DNA of 6,471 nt from NCBI GenBank assembly GCA_017618495.1, contig JAFZUD010000146.1, forward strand, positions 1 through 6,471. The letters are read 5' to 3'. Positions 1 through 5,774 of the stretch are shown here, piece by piece. Position numbers and translations under genes: made by a program. The notes under the pieces are model-generated. The model had not been told where the DNA came from, searched no databases, and was given only the letters and a program-made list of their open reading frames with translations. The first letter of the stretch is position 1. Each line of letters begins with the position of its first letter. The stretch is from Bacilli bacterium (GTDB taxonomy: Bacteria > Bacillota_I > Bacilli_A > RFN20 > CAG-826).

Positions 1-915
1 GCCACCCTCAAGAAGCACAACATCAACGGTCTTCTCGTCAATGGCGGAAACGACTCCATGAATACCTGCATGAGACTCAGCCACCTCGCCAAAGAGAAAG
101 GCCTTGACCTTAAGGTCATGGGCGTCCCAAAGACCGTCGACAATGACTTAATGGGCACTGACTTCGCCCTTGGCTTCCCAAGCGCCGCCCTCTATGTCAT
201 CAACGCCCTCAAATCCCTTATCCTCGACGTCCGTTCCTACAAGAAAGGCAAAGTCCTCTGTGTTGAGATCATGGGCAGAGATACCGGCTGGCTCACTGCC
301 GCCGCGGACGCTCTCCCAGAAGAATGCCGCCCAGACTTCATCCTTCTCCCAGAAGTCAAACTCGATCAGAAAAAATTCTATGAGGACCTTGGCCGCGTCT
401 ACCTCCAGAAAGGTTATGCGGTAGTGGCCCTTAGCGAAGGCATCGACATCGGCGTCCAAAGCGACGACATCGACGCGTTCGGCCACGCTCAGCTCGAAGG
501 CGTTGCCTATGCCCTCCAAGCCCGCGTTAAGGAAGACCTCCATCTCCCAACCCGCGTTACCGTCCTCAGCACATCCATGCGTGCCTCCTCCATCCTTGCC
601 TCCGAAGTCGACATCAACGCCGCCATCGCCTGTGGCGAAGCCTGCGTCAAAGCCCTTCTCGATGGCAAGAGCGGAATGATGGCCGTTCTCAAGAGAACCT
701 GTGCCGCCCCATACGCCTTCGAAATCGAATTCGAGCCAATCGAGATGGCTGCCGATGCGATCAGATACGTCCCAGAGGATTTCATGAAGGATACCACCCA
801 TCTTTCCAAGAAGTTCGCTGAGTACGTCAAACCTCTTCTCGTCATGAGAAAAGAGCTCAAAATCACTGACGGTCTCTTCGAATCCTCTTCCTTCAAATAC
901 AAGAAAGTCGATTAA
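1..915 (+). CDS. 6-phosphofructokinase, PPi-dependent type (3' part, 5' end outside window)
   Basis: The reading frame is open from base 1 to the TAA at 913-915, giving 304 visible residues; the start lies upstream, so the ATG at 58 is internal. The family phosphorylates fructose 6-phosphate to fructose 1,6-bisphosphate in cytosolic glycolysis. Family motifs seen in order: GGNDS at residues 15-19, PKTVDND at 43-49 (catalytic Asp47 and Asp49), MGRDTGW at 91-97, a SEGID stretch at 145-149, and FGHAQLEG further on. By established PFK knowledge, Asp instead of Gly at the second variable position of GGDGS (here GGND) and Lys instead of Gly in PGTIDND (here PKTVDND) mark PPi-using rather than ATP-using enzymes, so I infer PPi as phosphoryl donor. 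About 100 N-terminal residues should be missing. Codons are strongly biased to C-ending forms with CCA for proline, as in highly expressed genes. Family certain; donor fairly confident. Confidence 0.93.
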   Translation, partial: ATLKKHNINGLLVNGGNDSMNTCMRLSHLAKEKGLDLKVMGVPKTVDNDLMGTDFALGFPSAALYVINALKSLILDVRSYKKGKVLCVEIMGRDTGWLTAAADALPEECRPDFILLPEVKLDQKKFYEDLGRVYLQKGYAVVALSEGIDIGVQSDDIDAFGHAQLEGVAYALQARVKEDLHLPTRVTVLSTSMRASSILASEVDINAAIACGEACVKALLDGKSGMMAVLKRTCAAPYAFEIEFEPIEMAADAIRYVPEDFMKDTTHLSKKFAEYVKPLLVMRKELKITDGLFESSSFKYKKVD

Positions 916-931
916 TCTCATCTAGATGAGA
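916..931. repeat. 16-bp perfect palindrome just after the phosphofructokinase stop
   Basis: TCTCATCTAGATGAGA is a perfect palindrome starting one base after the stop codon. As RNA it could fold to a six-base-pair stem with a CTAG loop. A further five pairs between 909-913 and 931-935 are possible if three bases bulge. No T-run follows, so it is not a canonical intrinsic terminator. It could be an mRNA 3'-end stabilising hairpin or a DNA-binding site; the sequence does not decide. Confidence 0.5.
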
Positions 932-948
932 ATCGTTACGGAATAGAA

Positions 949-977
949 TTGTCACCCTCAAATGGTGGTGATATAAT
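949..977 (+). promoter_or_regulatory. Promoter of tRNA-Cys
   Basis: A -35 box TTGTCA (949-954) is separated by exactly 17 bases from a perfect -10 box TATAAT (972-977). Transcription should start near 984, leaving a leader of only about four bases before the mature tRNA 5' end at 988. This near-consensus spacing and sequence is typical of strong sigma-A promoters of stable RNA genes. Confidence 0.85.
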
Positions 978-987
978 TCTTTCCGCT

Positions 988-1061
988 GCATCCGTAGCCA
1001 AGCGGTAAGGCAATTGACTGCAACTCAATGACCGGCGGTCCGATTCCGCCCGGATGCTCCA
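988..1061 (+). tRNA. tRNA-Cys (GCA)
   Basis: The cloverleaf is complete over 74 bases. The seven-pair acceptor stem GCATCCG/CGGATGC closes perfectly. The D-arm is GCC/GGC with GG in the loop. The anticodon stem is ATTGA/TCAAT with loop CTGCAAC, placing anticodon GCA at 1020-1022. The variable loop has four bases and the T-stem is GGCGG/CCGCC. The discriminator is T73, the known identity base for cysteine, and CCA is encoded at 1059-1061. One oddity: the T-loop reads TCCGATT, so position 55, nearly always U (pseudouridine), is C at base 1040. The D-loop GG is intact, so a G18-C55 contact could replace the usual one. The gene stands alone with its own promoter and terminator. Confidence 0.95.
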
Positions 1062-1064
1062 CTT

Positions 1065-1098
1065 AAAAAAGAAACACACCTTTATGGTGTGTTTTTTT
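1065..1098 (+). terminator. Intrinsic terminator after tRNA-Cys
   Basis: A nine-pair stem, AAACACACC (1072-1080) with GGTGTGTTT (1086-1094), encloses a TTTAT loop and runs into a T-tract to 1098. An A-run precedes the stem, so it may also work on the opposite strand. It separates the tRNA from the downstream membrane-protein operon. Confidence 0.9.
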
Positions 1099-1215
1099 GT
1101 CCTCTTTGGAATATTGTCCAAACTGCGTTTGAAAGATTTGTGTTTTATTTATCCTCTTTACCTTAATTCATGCGACAATATCTTTACAAAGTATCTTCTT
1201 TCGGGAGGCTTACAT

Positions 1216-2715
1216 ATGAAAAAATTCTTCGGTTCGTTTTTCTCTAGTTTGTTCGCGATCGCGCTAGGGATCGGTTTAGCGTCGTCCTCCCTTTATGAGG
1301 TAGAACCGCTTAGATGGCAAGAGCCAGTAGAGCCTCTTTCCTTTACTGATGGGGTCGTTACCCTTGGAAGATATCCTCAGACTTTGACCGATTTAGAGCC
1401 AAACACCATTAAGAGTCTGGGCACGCTTGATGATACGACCGGTTGGTACACCTATAACCAGAAGCAGTACGCCATTTCGACGGTCAAGATCGATTCCGAG
1501 TATGCTAGTGCCGCCAAATGGAACAATGGAAGCAATGCATCCAATTTAGATAACGTCGAAAAAGTCTTCCTCGTTGAACCTATTAAATGGGAAGTCCTTT
1601 CTTCTAGTGGTTCTTGCGTAGACATCATCTCAACCAGAATCATCGAAAGATGGCAATTCACTTGGTCAGGGGACAACGTGGAATTTAAGAGGTCCGATTT
1701 ATACAAATTCTTGACTGGAGACTTCTATAAGAGAGCTTTCGACGATACCGATAAGTCTTATCTCCAATCATATGATTCAGAAACCCCATCCTATTTTGAA
1801 CTCCCAGAAGCAGGGGTTTTGAAGGATTACGCTGACGAAAAAGCGGAATATCCTTCCGACTACGCAATCGCCTCAAATCTCTCAGGAAATCCTGCAAGGG
1901 GAGGCGAAACCTACGTCAATGGCCCGTATTGGACGAAAACCGTTGCAGGAGATAGGATTACGGTCTATTGGACCAAGAAAGGCACGACAAATTGCCTTCC
2001 GACTGACCCAAAAATCGGTGTCAGGCCACTAATAAGAATCGAGTCTAATGGTTCTGGAGGCACTGGCATCTCAACCGTTGATCCGAGTTCACCTTCCAAA
2101 TCTTCAAGACGCGGTGGCGGCGGAAATGTCACTCTTGGCCTTGGCATCGCTTTCATGGTCATCGGTGCAGGAGGCTTAATCGCTTTCTTCGTTCTTTGGT
2201 CCAAAAAGCATAAAAACGGCAAACCACCTCTTTGGATCATCATCTCGATCGGTTGTTGTTTAGTTATTTCGGTGGTTGGCATCGGCTGCTTCTCTAGCGG
2301 AGTTGGCGGCGGAAACGTCATCTATGGCTGGTACGGAGGAAATAATTATGACTGCGTCGAATTCGGCGAAAGACTCGCCATCAACCTAACCGCTGATGGT
2401 AAGGTCTACCGTTATGTCGGAGACGCTTGGGTCGACAGCGCAACGAATTACCTTTTGGTCCTTCAGCCAGGTGTCGGCGAATGGGAGTATAGCAATGGAC
2501 AACTCACCATTTATGCCGCTCCTGAGTGGCGTCGCAGCAGCTGGGAACAGCTCGAGATGACCTACAACGATTGTCATGGCCTTGGCTCCTTCCTTCACTA
2601 TGAAGGTTATGTCGGAACCGCCTATCAGTGGTACCATTACTCAACCATGGATTCTGGCGGAATCGAACAAATCAGGAACAAAGATACAGGCGAAGGCGAA
2701 GGTATTTGGAAATAA
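1216..2715 (+). CDS. Membrane protein: DUF6273-like ectodomain, two-helix membrane hairpin, C-terminal beta-rich domain
   Basis: A 499-residue protein. I chose the ATG at 1216 because GGGAGG (1203-1208) sits seven bases before it and a Lys-initiated hydrophobic signal (residues 1-25) follows; the longer in-frame start at 1054 lies inside the tRNA-Cys. Residues about 45-275 resemble DUF6273 domains of Bacillota secreted proteins: an LGRYPQT opening, a VEPIKWEVL strand (120-128), a short DLYKFL helix before FYKRAF (161-175), and the terminal GVRPLIRI (268-275) matching the usual GVRPALWL end. A Ser/Gly linker leads to membrane helices at about 305-328 and 339-358, joined by a Lys-rich loop (329-338). 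By the positive-inside rule both large domains should be outside the cell. Residues 368-499 look beta-rich (a DGKVYRY strand, GEWEYSNGQLTIY) and vaguely lipocalin-like; I do not recognise them. Function unknown. The zinc-ribbon gene follows after 13 bases, implying one operon. Confidence 0.85.
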   Translation: MKKFFGSFFSSLFAIALGIGLASSSLYEVEPLRWQEPVEPLSFTDGVVTLGRYPQTLTDLEPNTIKSLGTLDDTTGWYTYNQKQYAISTVKIDSEYASAAKWNNGSNASNLDNVEKVFLVEPIKWEVLSSSGSCVDIISTRIIERWQFTWSGDNVEFKRSDLYKFLTGDFYKRAFDDTDKSYLQSYDSETPSYFELPEAGVLKDYADEKAEYPSDYAIASNLSGNPARGGETYVNGPYWTKTVAGDRITVYWTKKGTTNCLPTDPKIGVRPLIRIESNGSGGTGISTVDPSSPSKSSRRGGGGNVTLGLGIAFMVIGAGGLIAFFVLWSKKHKNGKPPLWIIISIGCCLVISVVGIGCFSSGVGGGNVIYGWYGGNNYDCVEFGERLAINLTADGKVYRYVGDAWVDSATNYLLVLQPGVGEWEYSNGQLTIYAAPEWRRSSWEQLEMTYNDCHGLGSFLHYEGYVGTAYQWYHYSTMDSGGIEQIRNKDTGEGEGIWK

Positions 2716-2728
2716 GGGGGACTAACTA

Positions 2729-3193
2729 ATGAAGTATTGCACTAAATGTGGCGCTCAAATGGTCGATGATGCCCTCTTCTGCCCGCGATGCGGAACTAGA
2801 GTCGCTCCGATCGTTGAGGAAAACAAAGAGCCAGTTTACGAAGAACCGGCTCCTCAAGAAACTCCTAAAAAGGCAAACAAAGTCATAAAAGGACAAGCAA
2901 AACCCGCGTATGAGCAAACCCTCAAGGAGTTCTTGCCTGTTTCTTTGGTCATCTTTGTCGGCACCCTCGCTTTATGGATCGTTCAGGCCTTGGCCCATCC
3001 TACGGGGATTCTTCGTTTCATGCCTCTGATCATATTCACGTTGATCGGGGGAACATATGGGTTCTTGAACTTCTCTAGGGCCCTTCAGTGTTATAAGAGG
3101 CAAATCTATTTCAAAGCCGCTTTGTCACTGGTTTTGTCGGTGGCGCTCTTCACATGTGTCATCATTAATATCATCAAATTGATAGGTGGTTAA
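2729..3193 (+). CDS. Zinc-ribbon membrane protein
   Basis: A 154-residue protein starting at an ATG with AAGGGGG (2714-2720) eight bases upstream; this site overlaps the last bases of the preceding stop codon region, so the two genes are probably co-transcribed. The N-terminus is a classic zinc ribbon with CxxC pairs at Cys4/Cys7 and Cys18/Cys21 (KYCTKCG and FCPRCGTRV), expected to bind one zinc ion structurally. Residues 28-66 are an acidic then basic Pro-rich linker. Membrane helices follow at about 68-88, 92-115 and 128-152. Such zinc-ribbon/transmembrane proteins are common in Bacillota and mostly uncharacterised. The ribbon is probably cytoplasmic, which is an inference. With its neighbour it may form a membrane complex, but nothing in the sequence shows this directly. 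Confidence 0.88.
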   Translation: MKYCTKCGAQMVDDALFCPRCGTRVAPIVEENKEPVYEEPAPQETPKKANKVIKGQAKPAYEQTLKEFLPVSLVIFVGTLALWIVQALAHPTGILRFMPLIIFTLIGGTYGFLNFSRALQCYKRQIYFKAALSLVLSVALFTCVIINIIKLIGG

Positions 3194-3206
3194 ACGAAAG
3201 CAAACG

Positions 3207-3233
3207 AGCCTGACAGAAATGTCGGGCTTTTTT
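3207..3233 (+). terminator. Intrinsic terminator ending the DUF6273-like/zinc-ribbon operon
   Basis: An eight-pair stem, GCCTGACA (3208-3215) with TGTCGGGC (3220-3227), including one T-G wobble, closes a stable GAAA tetraloop. It is followed by six T residues (3228-3233) and further T-rich sequence. It lies 13 bases past the zinc-ribbon stop codon. Confidence 0.9.
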
Positions 3234-3251
3234 CTTTTTAGAAAATAAGTA

Positions 3252-3281
3252 TTGAATTACTGAATTGAAAAGTTCTATAGT
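3252..3281 (+). promoter_or_regulatory. Putative promoter of the first lipoprotein gene
   Basis: TTGAAT (3252-3257) and TATAGT (3276-3281) are separated by 18 bases, in an AT-rich stretch between the upstream terminator and the ribosome binding site AAGGGGG (3302-3308). A second, weaker pairing (TTGAAA at 3265, TATACC at 3287, spacing 16) overlaps it. Since a strong terminator precedes, a promoter is needed here. Confidence 0.6.
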
Positions 3282-3315
3282 GCACCTATACCGAAGCATT
3301 GAAGGGGGAACAGAT

Positions 3316-3882
3316 ATGAAAAAATCACTATTAGCGTCGCTTATGGTCGTTTGTTTGAGTGGATGTTCCGCCCATTATGGACAAATAGCGTGCGAGACCA
3401 TCGAAATGGTTGAAAATGGTCGCGTGGTTTTCAAAGACGGCCATGGCGAGGACTTCCACCGCGTCAATGAATTCGTAAGCGCGGCAGGGGACATAATCTA
3501 CACTGACTATGTTCCTTACACCTGGAGACCTGAAAACAATCATCCTGAGAAGCTTAAGGTATACGCCACAAGGAATTCCGAAGAATACGTTGAATATGAA
3601 TTCTATAGTGATATCGGACCGATTGGATACACCAAGAACTGTTATGTGGATTTGAAAGCCCATACAGTCGAAGTTGAAATCATCTATACCGACATGGCTT
3701 TGTCATATCCCCAGTTCCGCGAGATGGAAGGGGCCGAGGAAGCATATGAATGCGCCAAAAAATGCTACTACCATATCAAGGGCAGCATTGTTTACCTAGA
3801 TGAGATCCAAAAAGGCCTTGAATGCCATTACTTCACGACTTTTGGCGAAGATGCCGAAATCACCTACACCGAACTGAAATAA
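3316..3882 (+). CDS. Predicted lipoprotein of unknown function
   Basis: A 188-residue protein. The ATG at 3316 is chosen because AAGGGGG (3302-3308) lies seven bases upstream and a short lipoprotein signal follows; a longer in-frame ATG at 3265 overlaps the promoter region. The signal peptide has Lys2-Lys3, a hydrophobic core and the lipobox L14-S15-G16-C17, so Cys17 should be lipidated and the protein held on the outer face of the membrane. The mature part is rich in aromatic and acidic residues and looks like alternating beta strands with one helix around 136-152 containing Cys146 and Cys150. I recognise no family. It shows no clear similarity to the next two lipoproteins beyond the signal peptide. 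The next gene starts 70 bases later without an obvious terminator or promoter between, so co-transcription is plausible. Confidence 0.8.
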   Translation: MKKSLLASLMVVCLSGCSAHYGQIACETIEMVENGRVVFKDGHGEDFHRVNEFVSAAGDIIYTDYVPYTWRPENNHPEKLKVYATRNSEEYVEYEFYSDIGPIGYTKNCYVDLKAHTVEVEIIYTDMALSYPQFREMEGAEEAYECAKKCYYHIKGSIVYLDEIQKGLECHYFTTFGEDAEITYTELK

Positions 3883-3923
3883 AGAACCATCAAACAACCT
3901 TTGAGCGGTTTCTCGATAGTTAA

Positions 3924-3946
3924 TCGTCTTATTAGACGAGGAGGAG
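3924..3946 (+). promoter_or_regulatory. Small hairpin abutting a very strong ribosome binding site
   Basis: A six-pair stem, TCGTCT (3924-3929) with AGACGA (3934-3939), encloses a TATT loop. Its 3' arm touches the AGGAGGAG ribosome binding site (3939-3946) of the lipoprotein gene starting at 3953. Folding could influence access of the ribosome, or may simply be chance; the stem is short. Confidence 0.4.
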
Positions 3947-3952
3947 AACCTT

Positions 3953-4843
3953 ATGAAAAACATCAAACAAATCGCTCTGCCATTAACACTTCCTTTAGCG
4001 CTTGCCCTTTCCTCTTGCGCCATCTCGAATAGATCATCCTATACCAGCAATAGCTCTCCGGATTCGGAGACTCCCATGAGCACGAGAGCGGTGGAATACT
4101 CTTTGGCCTCCTCGGAACGAGAGGGCATGTTAGAAGCGTATGCCACATTCTTCAAAGACACTTTCGAATGCGACAAATTGCACGTTACGACAAGGTCTTC
4201 CGATGGGATTATCTACGATTACTCGGATGAATCCGTTTCAGGTACATCGAGCCATTACCAATTTTTCGAGTCAAGGCCGGCTGGTTATTGCGACACTTAT
4301 TACCACGCCAAAACAATCGAGCAATGGGCTTTTATCGATGAAGATGGACGAACGATCTCCGCAGAGACCGATGAGTCATCCTCCAGCCGTTATTTCATGG
4401 ATGAGGCGACTTATGAGGGAACCTACGAAAGATATAAAAAGGACATCGATCTCCCACAATACCTAGACGATGCTTTAACCATAAAGGGCGATGGAGAGCC
4501 TATGACCTCGCCAACCTTCGATAATGGCGTTTACAAAACCTTCCTCTCAGAGCCGAAGGATGGGGTTAGCGACATCCTCCTAACCGTGACCATCAAAGAT
4601 GAGAAAGGGAACGATTTTGAAGCGGTCCGTTTGGAAGCGACCGCCAAAGACGGCCTCGTCGAACGGGTTGCGTACACATACTCGGCTCTCGTCAGGGAGA
4701 TTGACGGCCGCTTGCTCAGCGAATCCTTCTATTGCTACGAAAATCAATACCTCTTTTTCACTTATCCTGAGACTGTCGACATTGAGATCCCAGACATTTC
4801 GGGTTGGGAAGATATGACCGACATGAAAGATAGTTCGAAATAA
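3953..4843 (+). CDS. Predicted lipoprotein, paralogue of the gene at 4955
   Basis: A 296-residue protein with AGGAGGAG six bases before its ATG. The signal peptide has a long Leu/Ala core and lipobox L19-S20-S21-C22, predicting lipid attachment at Cys22. A Ser-rich linker (24-55) follows. The mature domain shares ordered blocks with the protein encoded at 4955: AYATFFKDTFE (62-72), GTSSH (97-101), TYEGTYERY (153-161), AKDGLVERVAY (231-241) and the near-terminal IEIPDISGW (277-285). It is 52 residues longer, mainly in the linker, an acidic/Ser segment at 128-150 and a loop around 245-270. I recognise no named family; the alternating hydrophobic pattern suggests a beta-rich extracytoplasmic domain. 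Ligand unknown. It probably shares a transcript with the lipoprotein gene at 3316. Confidence 0.82.
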   Translation: MKNIKQIALPLTLPLALALSSCAISNRSSYTSNSSPDSETPMSTRAVEYSLASSEREGMLEAYATFFKDTFECDKLHVTTRSSDGIIYDYSDESVSGTSSHYQFFESRPAGYCDTYYHAKTIEQWAFIDEDGRTISAETDESSSSRYFMDEATYEGTYERYKKDIDLPQYLDDALTIKGDGEPMTSPTFDNGVYKTFLSEPKDGVSDILLTVTIKDEKGNDFEAVRLEATAKDGLVERVAYTYSALVREIDGRLLSESFYCYENQYLFFTYPETVDIEIPDISGWEDMTDMKDSSK

Positions 4844-4868
4844 GGGATAAATTCCGTCCAATTTTTTA

Positions 4869-4893
4869 CAACATATGCTTATAGCATAGGTTG
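4869..4893. repeat. Imperfect inverted repeat, possible operator
   Basis: Two 11-base arms, CAACATATGCT (4869-4879) and AGCATAGGTTG (4883-4893), pair at ten of eleven positions around a TAT centre; the only mismatch is A4873 with G4889. No T-run follows on either strand, so it is not a terminator. It touches the putative -35 box TTGATT at 4891-4896, which is where a dimeric repressor or activator would bind. Alternatively it is an RNA hairpin at the end of the upstream transcript. Confidence 0.5.
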
Positions 4894-4920
4894 ATTTTCA
4901 AATGCCGTTTGTAGTATGGT
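4891..4920 (+). promoter_or_regulatory. Putative promoter of the third lipoprotein gene
   Basis: TTGATT (4891-4896) and TATGGT (4915-4920) are separated by 18 bases, with the ribosome binding site AAGGAGA at 4941-4947. The -10 box is imperfect, which would suit a regulated promoter, and the inverted repeat at 4869-4893 overlaps the -35 box. Confidence 0.45.
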
Positions 4921-4954
4921 TTTCAAGTATTGTCTTCAGAAAGGAGAAAGAACA

Positions 4955-5689
4955 ATGCGCAAAACAAATTTAATTCTCAGCGCCCTTGCATCAGCTATGC
5001 TCATGCCTTTGGCTTCCTGCGCTCCTGAGAGAATGGAAGCTAATGACTGGGAGGGCTTATATGAGATGTATAAGGACTTCTTCAAGAAGACCTATGAACA
5101 CACCAACATGACCGTCGATTTCTATGGGGATGGCGTCATGAAGGAGTGGACCGAGCAGATCCATGGCAGCACCTCCCACATCGAAACCAATGGCGAGGAG
5201 ACCTGGGCCTGGCGCACCGAGGTCGACACCAAGATCGTCGGCTATCAGTACTACCAAGGCGGACATTGCTATATCGCTAACGACAAGCTCTACGAAAAGA
5301 CCTACAAATCCTATATCGGACGCATCAGCATCCTCGATAAGACCAATGAACAGCTTCAGGAAGGCCTTACTTTCGAGGAACGTTCTGTCGTCGAGAATTC
5401 CGTCTTCTCCGCCGAGAAGAAGGATCTTGGCAATCATATGACAAGCCTTACCTGCAAGGTTGACTCACCAGCTTATTTGATGGATGGAGAAAATTATGAT
5501 TCTTGTTCGTTTGTCTTCCATGCCGAAGCAAAAGATGGCCTTGTGATCAAAGTTTCTTATTCAAGCATGTTCGATAACGATGAAACAACCAAGAACCAGT
5601 CTGTCTTCAAAATGACCTACAACAACGTGGGAAAAATCAGAATCCCTGATATTAAGGACTGGAGCGAGGGCTCTTACGAGGAAATCTAA
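4955..5689 (+). CDS. Predicted lipoprotein, paralogue of the gene at 3953
   Basis: A 244-residue protein. The ATG at 4955 is preferred over the in-frame ATG at 4916 because AAGGAGA (4941-4947) is seven bases upstream and the lipoprotein signal begins there; 4916 lies within the putative -10 box. Lipobox L19-A20-S21-C22 puts the lipidated Cys at residue 22, the same position as in its paralogue. Shared blocks with that paralogue, in order: MYKDFFKKTYE (38-48), GSTSH (71-75), LYEKTYKSY (112-120), EAKDGLVIKVSY (191-202) and IRIPDIKDW (228-236). The linker after the Cys is short. Codon use changes inside the gene: to about base 5450 codons are mostly C- or G-ending, after it many are A- or T-ending. 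Function unknown; it should sit on the outer membrane face. A terminator follows directly. Confidence 0.83.
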   Translation: MRKTNLILSALASAMLMPLASCAPERMEANDWEGLYEMYKDFFKKTYEHTNMTVDFYGDGVMKEWTEQIHGSTSHIETNGEETWAWRTEVDTKIVGYQYYQGGHCYIANDKLYEKTYKSYIGRISILDKTNEQLQEGLTFEERSVVENSVFSAEKKDLGNHMTSLTCKVDSPAYLMDGENYDSCSFVFHAEAKDGLVIKVSYSSMFDNDETTKNQSVFKMTYNNVGKIRIPDIKDWSEGSYEEI

Positions 5690-5698
5690 TTAGGCTTA

Positions 5699-5742
5699 AA
5701 AAGGCGCTTCGTTCTTGTCGAAAGGGGAGGCGCCTCTTTTTC
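5699..5742 (+). terminator. Terminator after the lipoprotein cluster
   Basis: GGCGC (5703-5707) pairs with GCGCC (5730-5734), and inner TTCG (5708-5711) can pair with CGAA (5719-5722), leaving a purine-rich bulge at 5723-5729. An A-run precedes and TCTTTTT follows, the usual form of an intrinsic terminator, though the hairpin is longer and less regular than the others in this window. Confidence 0.75.
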
Positions 5743-5774
5743 TTTGAAACTCTTAGAAAATCTCTATTATTCGC

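Noticed and set aside
148..921. Long open frame on the minus strand opposite the phosphofructokinase gene
   Set aside because: It is a shadow of the strongly C-biased codons of the real gene, which rarely place TTA, CTA or TCA in frame; its translation has no recognisable motif.
988..1061. tRNA-Cys as an integration site with a direct repeat of its 3' end
   Set aside because: I looked for copies of the tRNA 3' end in the window; the best is only an eight-base TTCCGCCC near 3365, and there is no integrase gene.
1054..1215. Upstream extension of the DUF6273-like protein to an ATG at 1054
   Set aside because: It begins inside the tRNA-Cys and crosses its terminator; the ATG at 1216 has a strong ribosome binding site and a signal sequence.
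4844..4868. Terminator directly after the lipoprotein gene at 3953, using the T-run at 4862-4867
   Set aside because: The only upstream stem, GGGA with TTCC at 4844-4855, is four pairs and too far from the T-run; the inverted repeat lies after the T-run, not before it.
5057..5441. Open frames on both strands overlapping the lipoprotein gene at 4955
   Set aside because: They fall exactly in the GC-rich codon-biased part of that gene, lack ribosome binding sites and show no family motif.
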